The notes: a model not told the origin generated them from the letters alone. DNA of 64,000 nt from Exiguobacterium sp. J17977 (GCF_018616375.1 NZ_JAEQBB010000007.1:62001-126000); one strand, 5' to 3'; shown: positions 17,269 through 26,416, numbered from the stretch's first letter. Numbers and translations: made by a program.

Positions 17269-18665
17269 TATGCTTGTTTAATGAGTTGGAGTGCTTGAAC
17301 GACTTCATCTTTGATGGTGACGCCGCTCGCTTCGAGTTCGGCGATTTTATCGGCGAACTGCGGCAAGTAATCTTTATGGGCGATGAGCAGTTCTTCGAGC
17401 ACCCGTTTCGCGGTCTCGCCGCTCGGGATGAGCGGATTGATGATGAACGCTTGAAGGGCGAGTCCGTAGTCACCGGTCACGGCCGCTTCTTCGACGCACA
17501 GCTCCATGTTCTTCATCACTTGGAGCCATCCTTTTTCAGCGGGGGCGAGTGCGCCGAACGCGATTGGTTTCGCACCGGTCGCCCCAATATAGGCTGATAC
17601 TTCGACGACGTCGTCGGGGGCGAGGTCCGGGACGGCCCCGTTGTTCTTCGTCGAGACGACGATATGTGTGTTCTTATTGGCGTAAATCGAGGCGATTGTC
17701 TCACACGCTGCATCCGAGTAGTGGGCACCGCCGCGTTTAGACAGTTGCTCCGGTTTATGGTCGAGGTTCGGGTCTTTGTACAGTTCGAACAGCTCGGCCT
17801 CGGTCTGCTTCACTTGCTCGGCCCGTGTGCCGACGGCCGGGTCCCGATATTCCTCGAGCATGTGGGCGAGCATCTCTTCGGCACGGTAATAATATCGGTG
17901 ATAGCCGCAAGGAATCATGTTCATCTGTTGCAGTTGTTCTTTGAAGAACGGCATGTCATGAATATTGGCGGGGATGCCCGAATCGCCGTCATACATCTTG
18001 TCGATGATGTCGCGCGTGACGTCTTGACCATGCACGTCATGAACCCGGTGCCAATGGAAGTGGTTCAATCCGGCGAACGAGTAAATCAACTCTTCCGGTT
18101 TCTTACCGATCAGTTCCGGTTCTGCCATCATCGCATTGACTGGCACGTTGCATAGGCCGATGACTTTGTCCCATTTGCCGTAACGGATGACCGCATCGGT
18201 CACCATTCCGCTCGGGTTCGTGAAGTTGACGAGCCAGGCGTCCGGACAGAGTTGTTTCATGTCTTCGACGATATTAAGGATGACCGGAATGGTACGGAAC
18301 GCCTTCAAGATACCGCCGGCCCCGTTCGTCTCTTGGCCGACCATACCGTACGAGAGTGGAATCCGTTCATCTTTGATGCGGGCGTCGAGCAAACCGACAC
18401 GGAACTGGGTCGTAACAAAGTCGGCGTCTTGTAACGCTTCTCGACGGTCGAGCGTCAGATACACTTTAACGTCATACGGAGAAGCGTCCCACATTCGCTG
18501 CGCCATTTGTCCGACGATGTCGAGTTTGTCTTGACCGGCCTCGATGTCGACGAGCCAAATTTCGCGAATCGGTAACTCTTCATACCGTTTGATGAACCCT
18601 TCCATCAATTCTGGTGTATAGCTGCTGCCGCCCCCAATGGTGACGAGTTTAATTCCGGTTGTCAT
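17268..18665 (-). CDS. 6-phospho-beta-glucosidase, GH4 family (LicH-like)
   Basis: A 465-residue NAD- and metal-dependent GH4 hydrolase, closest in pattern to 6-phospho-beta-glucosidases that split PTS-imported beta-glucosides in the cytosol. Seen: dinucleotide motif GGGSSYTPE (11-19), NFTNPSG (147-153), metal-site C172 in LCNVP and H202 in NHFHW. AGGAGGAG precedes the ATG. It is divergent from an RpiR-type regulator, the probable controller. No PTS genes are adjacent, so the substrate (cellobiose, lichenan products or another phospho-glucoside) is unsettled. Confidence 0.87.
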   Translation of the reverse strand: MTTGIKLVTIGGGSSYTPELMEGFIKRYEELPIREIWLVDIEAGQDKLDIVGQMAQRMWDASPYDVKVYLTLDRREALQDADFVTTQFRVGLLDARIKDERIPLSYGMVGQETNGAGGILKAFRTIPVILNIVEDMKQLCPDAWLVNFTNPSGMVTDAVIRYGKWDKVIGLCNVPVNAMMAEPELIGKKPEELIYSFAGLNHFHWHRVHDVHGQDVTRDIIDKMYDGDSGIPANIHDMPFFKEQLQQMNMIPCGYHRYYYRAEEMLAHMLEEYRDPAVGTRAEQVKQTEAELFELYKDPNLDHKPEQLSKRGGAHYSDAACETIASIYANKNTHIVVSTKNNGAVPDLAPDDVVEVSAYIGATGAKPIAFGALAPAEKGWLQVMKNMELCVEEAAVTGDYGLALQAFIINPLIPSGETAKRVLEELLIAHKDYLPQFADKIAELEASGVTIKDEVVQALQLIKQA

Positions 18666-18684
18666 ACGAATCTCCTCCTTGTTT

Positions 18685-18844
18685 GTTCACAAAAAAAACA
18701 ATCGCGTGTAAACGAAATGTGATACTCCAACTGTATCCGTTTGTCCATTTCAGTATAGAATAGAGAAAAATGAATACAATAGATTTCAATAGAACTCAGA
18801 AAGCGTTTACAAAATAAAACAAAATCAAGTTATTTTTTGTGAAC
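18685..18844. promoter_or_regulatory. Divergent control region with mirrored operator pair and cre
   Basis: GTTCACAAAAAA at 18685-18696 and its exact reverse complement TTTTTTGTGAAC at 18833-18844 sit just upstream of the two divergent genes' ribosome-binding sites. Between them AGAAAGCGTTTACA (18798-18811) is a cre on the minus strand (TGTAAACGCTTTCT). On the plus strand TACAAT at 18775-18780 is a plausible -10 for the regulator; on the minus strand TATACT at about 18753-18758 is one for the GH4 gene. Confidence 0.6.
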
Positions 18845-18868
18845 GTCATTCACGTGAGGAGCTGGCTT

Positions 18869-19738
18869 ATGCTGTTAACTGAAAAAATGAAGCAGGATGG
18901 ATTCTCGCCGTCGGAACGAGACGTGATCGACTATTTATTTGCCGAGCGGGAGCGGATTCACGATCAGACGATGAAGCAAATCGCTGCGGCGACGTATACG
19001 CACCCGTCCATCCTTAGCCGAATCGCTGCGAAATTGGAGTTCACCGGTTGGGTCGAGTTGAAGGAACAGTTTTTGGAGGAGATCGAGTATTTGAACCGTC
19101 ATTTCTCGGACATCGATGCGAACGAGCCGTTTGCTGCCGGCGACCAGTTGATGGTCGTAGCGAACAAGCTAGCGGCGCTCAAACAGATGACGATTGAGGA
19201 TACGTTGTCGTTGCTCGATCATGAGGCGTACGAGCAGGCCGTAACGATGTTGAGTGAGGCGCGGCACATCAAAATCTTCTCTGTCATCCATAATTTGTTG
19301 CTCTGTCACGACTTCAAGTCAAAGATGAACCGAATCGGCAAACAAGTCAGCCTCTGTGAATTCGATGCCGAGTTCGAAGCGGCCAACTCGGATGAAACGA
19401 CGTGCGCGCTCCTCATCTCGTATACGGGGGAGAGCGATTACACGCTCGGGCTCATCCCTTACTTAAAGAAACAATGTGTGCCGGTGCTCGCCTTGACGAG
19501 TCTCGGAGAGAACGCGATCTCGAATCAGGCAGACTGCACGCTCCGTTTGACGACTCGTGAGCGCCTCTACTCGAAAATTGGGAGCTTCACGACGAACGAT
19601 TCGATTCATTGTCTGCTCGACCTGTTGTACGCTGGTGTGTTCTCGAAAGACTATGAGGCGAACATGGCTTACAAAGTGCAAATTTCGAAACGGTTCGACC
19701 ATCGAAAGATTTCAAGTGAGGTCATGCAAGAAGACTGA
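18869..19738 (+). CDS. RpiR/MurR-family transcriptional regulator
   Basis: A 289-residue regulator with an N-terminal helix-turn-helix (TMKQIAAATYTHPSILSRIAAKLEF, in two parts around residues 35-60) and a C-terminal SIS domain that would bind a phosphosugar. It is divergent from the GH4 gene, so beta-glucoside phosphates are the likely effectors. I use ATG 18869 because GTGAGGAG lies seven bases upstream; the GTG at 18839 falls inside the operator repeat and lacks a ribosome-binding site. Confidence 0.87.
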   Translation: MLLTEKMKQDGFSPSERDVIDYLFAERERIHDQTMKQIAAATYTHPSILSRIAAKLEFTGWVELKEQFLEEIEYLNRHFSDIDANEPFAAGDQLMVVANKLAALKQMTIEDTLSLLDHEAYEQAVTMLSEARHIKIFSVIHNLLLCHDFKSKMNRIGKQVSLCEFDAEFEAANSDETTCALLISYTGESDYTLGLIPYLKKQCVPVLALTSLGENAISNQADCTLRLTTRERLYSKIGSFTTNDSIHCLLDLLYAGVFSKDYEANMAYKVQISKRFDHRKISSEVMQED

Positions 19739-19770
19739 AAACACCCCTTCGGCTGAAGGGGTGTTTGTTT
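19739..19770. terminator. Bidirectional terminator between rpiR-type gene and kynB
   Basis: Stem AAACACCCCTTC/GAAGGGGTGTTT with GGCT loop. T-rich on the plus side (TTTGTTT) and TTTTC on the minus side, serving both convergent genes. Confidence 0.88.
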
Positions 19771-20392
19771 AGTCGAGCGAACGCAACAGTGCGCGCACCG
19801 GACTGCCATCTCCTTTGACGATGGGGAGCGGCACGGCGTTCAATTCATAATCACCAGGGGCGATATGGTCGAGGACGAGTCCTTCGAGAATATGGACCCC
19901 GTTGCGAGCAAGCGCATGATGCGCCGCCATCTCTTTACTGTCGATTGCATCGACCGACGGCAAATCGAGACCAATCAAATAAATCCCAAGTTCGCCGATC
20001 CGGTCGGCGAGTGAAGGCGTGAGTTCAGGGATATGGCTCGGGAACTCCTGCTTATTCGGCCAGCCGTCCGTCTTTAAAATCAACCGTTCGACGCCGGTCA
20101 AGTCAAAGCCGTCCAAGTCCGTCGCCTCGATGCGTTCGCGACCCGGGAGATGGATGACCCGGGCCGGGCCGATATAGAGACCGGGATCAAGGTCGATGAC
20201 GCGCTGTCCGGCGTCGTCGAAATGGAACGGGGCATCGATATGCGTCCCCGTATGCAGGCTCATCGTCACTTTCCCGACGTTGACCGAACCGCTGTCGGCC
20301 ATCGGCCAGGCGATTTCGTAACGGAACGCCGTGTCGCCTGGCCATGTCGTGATTGAATCGTCGAGCGGTTGCGAAACATCAATCCATGTCAT
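19769..20392 (-). CDS. kynB: Arylformamidase / kynurenine formamidase KynB
   Basis: A 207-residue cyclase-family metal hydrolase that converts N-formylkynurenine to kynurenine. The metal motif HTGTHIDAPFHF is at residues 47-58. The GTG at 20410 overlaps the ribosome-binding site GAGGAGG itself, so I use ATG 20392. It is third in the kynUAB operon, 14 bases after kynA. Confidence 0.93.
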   Translation of the reverse strand: MTWIDVSQPLDDSITTWPGDTAFRYEIAWPMADSGSVNVGKVTMSLHTGTHIDAPFHFDDAGQRVIDLDPGLYIGPARVIHLPGRERIEATDLDGFDLTGVERLILKTDGWPNKQEFPSHIPELTPSLADRIGELGIYLIGLDLPSVDAIDSKEMAAHHALARNGVHILEGLVLDHIAPGDYELNAVPLPIVKGDGSPVRALLRSLD

Positions 20393-20406
20393 CGTGTTCG
20401 TCCTCC

Positions 20407-21246
20407 TCACAGTTTTGTCCGGACGGTCCAGAGTTCAGGGAAGAAACGGTGATCGAGGACACGTCGCAAATAGTTGACGCCGGACGAGCCGCCGGTTCCC
20501 ATCTTTTGACCGATAATCCGCTCGACCGTGCTCATATGGTTGAAGCGCCACATCTGTTGTTGGCTACCGATATCAAGCAGTTTCTCTCCGAGCTCATACA
20601 AGTCCCAGTACTTGTTCACATCGCGATACACTTCGACCCAAGCCGCTTCGACGCTCTCGTTCCATTCCCAGTCGTTCGTGACGTCACGGTTGAGCACGGC
20701 GTCATCGATGGCGAGACCACGGCGATGCATCTCGCGGACGGTCATGTCATAGATGCTCGGTGCCTGTAGCGACGACTCGAGAAGCGGATACAATTTCTCG
20801 TCATGGGCATAGACGCTGAGTGTGCGCGCGTTCTTAAAGCCGAGCGCGAACTCGATTTGGCGGTTCTGATACGATTGGAAACCAGAAGACGAACCGAGCT
20901 TGTCCCGGAACTCCAAATATTCAGCCGGAGTCAACGTCGCGAGGACGCTCCACGACTGGATGAGCTGTTGTTGAATCTTCGAGACGCGGGCGAGCATCTT
21001 GAACGAACGCTCGAGGTCTCCGGTTTTGATTGCGGTCGTCGCCGCCGTCAGCTCATGTAAAATCAGTTTCATCCACAGCTCACTCGTCTGATGGATGATG
21101 ATGAACAGCATCTCGTCATGATGGTCCGAAAGACGGTGTTGGCTCGATAAAATCGGGTCGAGTTGCAAATAGTCACCGTATGACATGTCTTTTGAAAAGT
21201 CTGTCTGAATCGATTGCTCGACTTTATGTTCAATCCGTTCACTCAT
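20407..21246 (-). CDS. kynA: Tryptophan 2,3-dioxygenase KynA
   Basis: A 279-residue heme dioxygenase opening the indole ring of tryptophan. The substrate-binding [12 protein letters not shown] segment (H52) is near the N-terminus and the heme-ligand region [15 protein letters not shown] near the C-terminus. AAGGAGAATCGAT precedes the start. It lies between kynU and kynB, 11 bases after kynU. Confidence 0.95.
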   Translation of the reverse strand: MSERIEHKVEQSIQTDFSKDMSYGDYLQLDPILSSQHRLSDHHDEMLFIIIHQTSELWMKLILHELTAATTAIKTGDLERSFKMLARVSKIQQQLIQSWSVLATLTPAEYLEFRDKLGSSSGFQSYQNRQIEFALGFKNARTLSVYAHDEKLYPLLESSLQAPSIYDMTVREMHRRGLAIDDAVLNRDVTNDWEWNESVEAAWVEVYRDVNKYWDLYELGEKLLDIGSQQQMWRFNHMSTVERIIGQKMGTGGSSGVNYLRRVLDHRFFPELWTVRTKL

Positions 21247-21257
21247 ATCGATTCTCC

Positions 21258-22535
21258 TTAGGCCACGACTTCGCGGACGTTCTCAAACGCCTCGTATTCT
21301 TTGTTTTCCATAATCGTCTTCAAAATCATCACGACGTCATACACATCGGTGAACGTGTTATACAGCGCGACCGGTGCCAAACGGATGATATTCGGGGCTC
21401 GGAAATCCGGAATGACGCGATGCTGTTTGAGCGCTTTACAGATGCGGGCCGCATCCGGATGCTCGAGGCTCAAGTGGGCACCGCGTTGCGTCTCGTTGCG
21501 CGGGCTGCCGATGACGAAACCGTACGGGGCGAGCACTTCATCAATCAGTGCGGTCATATACGACGTCAACGCGAGCGATTTCTCACGGATGGCGTCCATC
21601 CCGACCTCGTTGAACATCTCGAGGGCGCCGAGTTGCGGGGCTAGGCTCAAGACGTGCGGCGTCCCGATTTGGAACGCTCCGGCGTCATCGGCCGGCGTCA
21701 TCGTGTGATCCATATCGAACTGTTTGTCTTTGCGTGAACCGAACCAACCGGCAAGGCCAGGTGTCGTCCCGAAATGACGTTCATGGACGAACAGGCCGCC
21801 GACACTGCCCGGTCCGCCGTTCAAATGCTTATAGTTGCACCAGTAGGCAAAATCGACGCCCCAGTCGTGGAATGCGTGCGGGATGGCGCCGACCGAATGG
21901 CAGGCGTCAAAGCCGATCAAGATATCTCGTTCATGCGCCGCCTTGGCGAGACGGGCCATATCGAGAATCTGTCCGCTGCGATAGAGGACGGTCGGCAAGA
22001 CGATCAAAGCGATCTCGTCCGTCATTGCTGCGATGATGTCTTCTTCCTTCAAGTAGCGTCCGTCCGGGCTTGAGACTTGGACCAAATGTTCGCTCGGGTC
22101 GAGTCCGCGGAGCTCAAGTTGACTCTTCAAGGCGTAAATGTCGGATGGGAAGGTGAGCGTGTCGGCTAAAATCTTCGTCCGCTTGCCTTTCGGTTCAAAG
22201 AACGAGGCGACGAGTTGGTGCAAGTTGACCGTCGTCGACCCGGTGACCATCACTTCCTCGGCTCTGGCTCCGATGAGCGGGGCGTTGAGCGCGGCCAACT
22301 GTTCCGATAAGTTGAACCATGGGTGGCGTCCCGACATCCACCCATCAATCCCGAGCTCCTTCCAATCGCTCAGTGATTCGAGTAACGTCCGTTCGGCCCG
22401 TTTCGATAACAGGCCGAGCGAGTTACCGTCCATATAAATGCCGTCTTGCGGCAAATAAAATTCTCCCCGGAATGGTGCGAGCGAGTCGCTGGCGTCGCGT
22501 GTTTCCGCGTACGCCCGTGTGAAATCTTGAGCCAT
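21258..22535 (-). CDS. kynU: Kynureninase KynU
   Basis: A 425-residue PLP-dependent enzyme cleaving kynurenine to anthranilate and alanine. PLP-lysine segment [14 protein letters not shown], nucleophilic environment [12 protein letters not shown], and the substrate-helix GNSLGLL are present. The start is ATG 22535 behind AAAGGGGGAAATGAT; an in-frame extension to 22583 has no ribosome-binding site. First gene of the operon. Confidence 0.95.
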   Translation of the reverse strand: MAQDFTRAYAETRDASDSLAPFRGEFYLPQDGIYMDGNSLGLLSKRAERTLLESLSDWKELGIDGWMSGRHPWFNLSEQLAALNAPLIGARAEEVMVTGSTTVNLHQLVASFFEPKGKRTKILADTLTFPSDIYALKSQLELRGLDPSEHLVQVSSPDGRYLKEEDIIAAMTDEIALIVLPTVLYRSGQILDMARLAKAAHERDILIGFDACHSVGAIPHAFHDWGVDFAYWCNYKHLNGGPGSVGGLFVHERHFGTTPGLAGWFGSRKDKQFDMDHTMTPADDAGAFQIGTPHVLSLAPQLGALEMFNEVGMDAIREKSLALTSYMTALIDEVLAPYGFVIGSPRNETQRGAHLSLEHPDAARICKALKQHRVIPDFRAPNIIRLAPVALYNTFTDVYDVVMILKTIMENKEYEAFENVREVVA

Positions 22536-22558
22536 ATCATTTCCCCCTTTGACTTGCG

Positions 22559-22602
22559 TGTCATACTGACAAAAGCGTAGCAATCAGGGCATGGCGTGTC
22601 AA
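22559..22602 (-). promoter_or_regulatory. kyn operon promoter with palindrome at the start site
   Basis: On the minus strand a consensus -35 TTGACA (22597-22602), 17 bases, then -10 TACGCT (22574-22579). TGTCATACTGACA at 22559-22571 is an inverted repeat (TGTCA/TGACA) at the expected transcription start and is a candidate operator; no dedicated regulator is adjacent. Confidence 0.55.
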
Positions 22603-22727
22603 CACGAATGACCGCAGTTCAGGCATGGTTCGCACGTGCTTCTCGCGCGTGTATATGTGATGATGAAATGGAGAGAGTCAATCTGAGGGAATTGGGTGAT
22701 CAGACCCACGTGAAAGGAGAAGAGGAC

Positions 22728-23582
22728 ATGAAACTAATTGCCATCGATTTAGACGGGACGTTATTATCGCGGACAGGTGTCATCACGGAGGCGAACCAAG
22801 AGGCGATTCGCCGGCGTCAGGCCAAAGGGGATTTGGTCTCGATTTCTTCCGGACGTTCGATTCATGATATTGAGGAGTTGTTGAAGCGGAGCAATTTGTC
22901 GTGCCCGATTTTGTCAGGGAACGGTGCCATCGCTTTCTATGAAAATGAGCGGATTTATTACCATGCGCTCCCGAAAGATGTCGTGCAAGAGTTGTGGGAT
23001 GTGGCCCACGAGCACGGGGCGTACGTTGAATTTTATACGAATGCCGGAGTAAAAGTACTTCGTTCGGGCACCGATTTGTTGAAGGGCGAGCTCGATGAGG
23101 TGTTGCCGCATGACCAATCGTTCACGCGGGAGTGGGGCGAGCGGGAGATTGAGATTCAAAACGAGCAGTTCGGATTGACATATGTCGATACAATTGAGGA
23201 CATCGACTTCGAGGCCGACGAAGTGTATAAAGTGTTCGTCTATTCGTTCGACCGGCGCAAGCTGCATGAGCTCCGGAAATTGTATGAACCACGGACCGAT
23301 ATTTTAATCACGACGGCGGGCTGGACGAAAATTGAAATCGGGCATCCGAACGCTAGCAAAGGGATGGCGTTGACGCAGTTAGCGGAGCATCATGACATCC
23401 CACAAGCAGACATCGTGGCCATCGGCGACAACTTGAACGATATCTCGATGTTTGAAGTGGCGGAAACCCGGATCGCGATGGGGAACGCCGTCGATCCGTT
23501 AAAAGACATCAGCACCCATATCACGAAAGACGTCGAAGCGGACGGTGTCGCCTATGCGCTCGACCACTATATCGACAACTAA
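22728..23582 (+). CDS. HAD-superfamily Cof-type sugar phosphatase
   Basis: A 284-residue HAD-IIB (Cof) phosphatase. Catalytic DxD is in IDLDGTLL (residues 6-13), motif II SISSGRS, and the late GDNLNDISMF carries the metal-binding aspartates. Such proteins dephosphorylate sugar phosphates or flavin precursors; the substrate is unknown. AAAGGAGAAGAGG precedes ATG 22728; the longer in-frame reading from 22596 runs into the kyn promoter region. Confidence 0.9.
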   Translation: MKLIAIDLDGTLLSRTGVITEANQEAIRRRQAKGDLVSISSGRSIHDIEELLKRSNLSCPILSGNGAIAFYENERIYYHALPKDVVQELWDVAHEHGAYVEFYTNAGVKVLRSGTDLLKGELDEVLPHDQSFTREWGEREIEIQNEQFGLTYVDTIEDIDFEADEVYKVFVYSFDRRKLHELRKLYEPRTDILITTAGWTKIEIGHPNASKGMALTQLAEHHDIPQADIVAIGDNLNDISMFEVAETRIAMGNAVDPLKDISTHITKDVEADGVAYALDHYIDN

Positions 23583-23681
23583 ATTTTGGAGAAATGGTGA
23601 ACAAGGATTCGTCAATCGATAAAACGGTTAATGTATCTGTGTAGTCCTCATTCCACATGTTGAGCTGAAAGGGGGCAACGG

Positions 23682-23732
23682 ATGAACCAAAAATTCCATC
23701 GTTGTTTGACTGAGGCCGGCTCGGTGAAATGA
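23682..23732 (+). other. Possible 16-codon ORF inside the structured region
   Basis: ATG at 23682 follows AAAGGGGG with usable spacing and runs to a TGA at 23730-23732, encoding 16 residues beginning MNQKFHRC. It overlaps a predicted hairpin. Too short to judge as a gene; noted because the ribosome-binding site is good. Confidence 0.15.
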
Positions 23733-24113
23733 GAGACGTATTGAATGAAGCATCGGCTAACTAGGCGGTTCTCCTCGTTCAAGCTGTCGTCCACCTGACC
23801 TCGCGTAAGGGGTGAGGGGCAGACAAAAGGGAATCGGTGGGAGACTAGACGTTTAGGCAAATCGGTGTTTCAAAAAAGGTGGGCCCGATGAGGTTCATGA
23901 TGATTTCAACCACATCCGTCAAAACGTAGTCAGGATCATTGTGGAGACGAGATCTCTGTCCAAGACTTGATTGCTGTGCAGACGAACGTACGCCCCGAAA
24001 TCACGTTCTGAACCACGTCCGTTTTCTAGTTTATATTCATGTACCGCATGGGACGGTCGGCCGGGAAGGTTCCGGTCGGTTGAAAGTCCGCTTTGCTAGA
24101 AACGCTCACCGGT

Positions 24114-24140
24114 AAGCGCCACGTTTGTGGCGCTTTTCTT
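24114..24140 (+). terminator. Terminator closing the structured RNA region
   Basis: Perfect stem AAGCGCCAC/GTGGCGCTT with GTTT loop, then TTCTT. It terminates plus-strand transcription although no protein gene ends here. Confidence 0.85.
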
Positions 24141-24260
24141 ATGGGCGAATGTTGTGACGCGGGCCGGTCGTTCGCCGTCCGGCTTGTCTTTGAATCTCAA
24201 TTCGGTACAGCTAACTGCCTTGGAAGAGCGTGCCGTCAATCAAATACGTGTCGGGTGAAA

Positions 24261-24269
24261 TGGTATAAT
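24261..24269 (+). promoter_or_regulatory. Extended -10 promoter of the 53-residue membrane protein
   Basis: TGgTATAAT (24261-24269), a perfect -10 with the TGn extension; no good -35 is visible. About 90 bases upstream of the ATG at 24360. The 24141-24260 stretch before it holds nothing I recognise. Confidence 0.55.
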
Positions 24270-24359
24270 GAGTCGCAAGCTGTGGCTGCAAGGCGCGTTC
24301 GCTTTCCTTGATTTCAATCGAGCAGCGGATGTAAAAGAACGTGGTAGAGGAGTGATCAT

Positions 24360-24521
24360 ATGCCGAAACTGTATTGGCTCGGGACGTTCGTGAGCGGAGT
24401 GATCCTGACGACGATGGGGGAAGTGGCCGGAGTCCCGCGGGTCGTGCCCTATTTTTTGATGGCGCTCGGCGTGACCGGGTTTCTCGTTCAATCTTGGTTC
24501 GAACAAAAACGACGCCGTTAA
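24360..24521 (+). CDS. Small hypothetical membrane protein (53 residues)
   Basis: A 53-residue ORF with AGAGGAG ribosome-binding site before ATG 24360 and a basic end (EQKRRR). Two hydrophobic stretches, roughly residues 5-20 and 28-46, suggest a two-helix membrane hairpin with both ends inside. It has its own extended -10 promoter and is followed at once by a terminator. No recognisable family and no function can be assigned. Confidence 0.7.
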   Translation: MPKLYWLGTFVSGVILTTMGEVAGVPRVVPYFLMALGVTGFLVQSWFEQKRRR

Positions 24522-24536
24522 GCCGGCGTCGTTTTT
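24507..24536. terminator. Bidirectional terminator
   Basis: AAACGACGCCG/CGGCGTCGTTT stem, TTAAGC loop, with T runs on both strands; ends the small membrane gene and the convergent ABC-F gene. Confidence 0.9.
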
Positions 24537-24538
24537 CA

Positions 24539-26386
24539 TTACATCGATTCTAGGAGTTGGTCGAGCAACGTGTCGATGTCAGTTTGGAGGATATCGGCTT
24601 GTTGTTGCAACATCATCAGCTCGGTGAGGTCGTTCGTTTCATTCATCTGACGAAGGAGTGCCTGATGTGCGGCCTCGAACTGTGACAGACGAGCCTCATC
24701 CGCCGAGATGTCTCGTGCATCGACGGTTGTCGTGGTCGATGTTGCTGATTTCATCTTCTTAGGTACAGTTACGACTGCCTCCGGTTCGTGCTGGCGCTTT
24801 TCGAGCGCATACGTGACGTTTCCCGGGAAACGTGTCGCTGTCCCATCGAGCCAATAGGTGATCGGGAACAGTTTGTTCAAGAAGTAGCGGTCATGCGAGA
24901 CGGCGACGAGCGTCCCGGTGAAACGGTCCAGTGCTTCTTCGAGCGCTTCGCGGGCTTCGATGTCGAGGTGGTTCGTCGGTTCGTCCAAGACGAGCACGTT
25001 CACATCCTCATGCATGAGGATGGCAAGCATGAGCCGCATCTTCTCGCCGCCGCTCAAATCTTTGACCGGTTTGAAGACGCTCGCCCCATAGAAGAGGAAT
25101 TGGGCCAGCAGTTGACGGGCCTTCCCTTCGTCGACGGCAATCCGGTCGCGGAACGCCTCGATAAGCCGGTGGGAATCATCAAAATGGATGTGTTGGGACA
25201 GATAGCCGATGCGGGACCGCTCCGCTCGTCCGACAGTGCCTGAGGTCGGTTCGAGTTGACCGAGCAACACTTTCAACAACGTCGATTTACCGCTCCCGTT
25301 CGGACCGACGATGGCGACACGCTCCCCGTGACCGGTGTAGAACGACACATGCTCGAAGACGGTCCGATCGAAGCGGACGGTCATATCGGTCGCCTCGAAC
25401 ACATCGCGGCCAGTCCGGCCGTTCGCTGTGAACTGGATGTCAGGTTGCACGGCTTCGAGGCGTGGCCGTTTAATCGTCTCGATGCGAGCGAGCGCCTTCT
25501 CCATCGATTTGGCACGGCGATAAAACTTCTCGTTCGGCGGATTGCCTTCGTTCGCCCATTGCCGAAGCTGGCGAATCGTTTCTTTCATCTTCTTGATTTT
25601 CTTTTGTTGCTCCGTATAGGCGTGAAACTGATCGAGCAACCGTTTTTCTTTTTGGGCGACGAAGGCACTATAATTGCCGTCGAAGCTCGTCAGTTCACCG
25701 TCTTCACACTCGACGATGCGCGTGGCGACCGCATCGAGAAAGACGCGGTCGTGCGAGACGAGAAGTAACGTAGACGGACTGTCGCGCAGGAACGCCTCGA
25801 GCCAAGCCATCGCCTCTAAATCGAGGTGGTTCGTCGGTTCATCGAGGATGAGCAGCTCCGGCTCTTGGAGCAATGCCAAGGCGAGACCGACTTTGGTCCG
25901 TTCGCCGCCGCTGAGCGTATCGAACGGTCGGTCGACGAAGCGGGTCAGGCGCAACCCGTCGATCATCGCGTTCACTTTGGAATCGATGACGTACCCGCCG
26001 CCGTTCTCATAGCGTGTCTGCAAGGCGCCGTACGTCTCGAGTAGCGCGTCGATGTCGTCACTTGAAGCCATATTTGCTTCAAGCTGTCGCATCTCGTCGC
26101 CGAGTCGCGTCAATTCGGCGAATGCGGTATAGAGTACGTCTCGACCGGACTTGCCGGGGTGGGCCGGGATTTGGGCCAGATAGCCGATGTGTAACCGTTG
26201 CTTGCGGTAAATCGTTCCTTCGTCTGGCGCATCAGCACCGACGATCAGACGCAGAAGCGTCGTCTTGCCGCTCCCGTTCCGTCCGACGAGTCCGATTCGT
26301 TCGCCGGCGTTCACATGAAGATTGGCATCGATTAAGACGGCATGGCCGCCGAATTGTTTTTGGATGTGTTGTAATTCGATTAACAT
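24539..26386 (-). CDS. ABC-F family ribosome-associated ATPase (antibiotic-resistance-type)
   Basis: A 615-residue soluble protein with two ABC domains and no membrane segment. First domain: Walker A GRNGSGKTT, signature LSGGERTKVGLALAL, Walker B LLILDEPTNHLDLEA. Then a charged helical linker rich in Lys/Arg (QQKKIKKMKETIRQLRQW; RRAKSMEKALARIE), as in ABC-F proteins that enter the ribosomal E site. Second domain: GPNGSGKST, LSGGEKMRLMLAILM, VLDEPTNHLDIEA. A coiled C-terminal tail follows. The start is ATG 26386 behind GGGAGGAACC. The upstream attenuator with a leader peptide points to an antibiotic-inducible protection factor rather than a housekeeping member, by inference. Confidence 0.9.
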   Translation of the reverse strand: MLIELQHIQKQFGGHAVLIDANLHVNAGERIGLVGRNGSGKTTLLRLIVGADAPDEGTIYRKQRLHIGYLAQIPAHPGKSGRDVLYTAFAELTRLGDEMRQLEANMASSDDIDALLETYGALQTRYENGGGYVIDSKVNAMIDGLRLTRFVDRPFDTLSGGERTKVGLALALLQEPELLILDEPTNHLDLEAMAWLEAFLRDSPSTLLLVSHDRVFLDAVATRIVECEDGELTSFDGNYSAFVAQKEKRLLDQFHAYTEQQKKIKKMKETIRQLRQWANEGNPPNEKFYRRAKSMEKALARIETIKRPRLEAVQPDIQFTANGRTGRDVFEATDMTVRFDRTVFEHVSFYTGHGERVAIVGPNGSGKSTLLKVLLGQLEPTSGTVGRAERSRIGYLSQHIHFDDSHRLIEAFRDRIAVDEGKARQLLAQFLFYGASVFKPVKDLSGGEKMRLMLAILMHEDVNVLVLDEPTNHLDIEAREALEEALDRFTGTLVAVSHDRYFLNKLFPITYWLDGTATRFPGNVTYALEKRQHEPEAVVTVPKKMKSATSTTTTVDARDISADEARLSQFEAAHQALLRQMNETNDLTELMMLQQQADILQTDIDTLLDQLLESM

Positions 26387-26416
26387 GAGTGGTTCCTCCC
26401 AGAGTAGAGGCCTATC

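Larger units (their letters stand above)
23600..24140 (+). ncRNA. Candidate long structured RNA of unknown family
   Basis: About 540 bases with no credible protein gene on either strand. Several hairpins can be drawn: 23676-23684 with 23697-23704 (CAACgGATG/CATCGTTG), 23787-23823, 23887-23895 with 23907-23915 (GATGAGGTT/AACCACATC), 23984-23989 with 24003-24008 (GAACGT/ACGTTC), and 24061-24075. It ends in a clear Rho-independent terminator at 24114-24140. No convincing promoter was found, and it does not match RNase P, tmRNA, SRP RNA, T-box or cobalamin-riboswitch signatures that I know. Boundaries are approximate and existence as a transcript is inferred. Confidence 0.45.

Noticed and set aside
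23826..23860. Cobalamin-riboswitch-like AAAGGGAAtcGGTG
   Set aside because: The B12-box and the rest of the aptamer are absent, and no B12 gene follows.
23875..23900. T-box-like AGGTGGGCCCGATG in the structured region
   Set aside because: Does not match the T-box core (GGGTGGnACCGCG) and no aminoacyl-tRNA or amino-acid gene follows.
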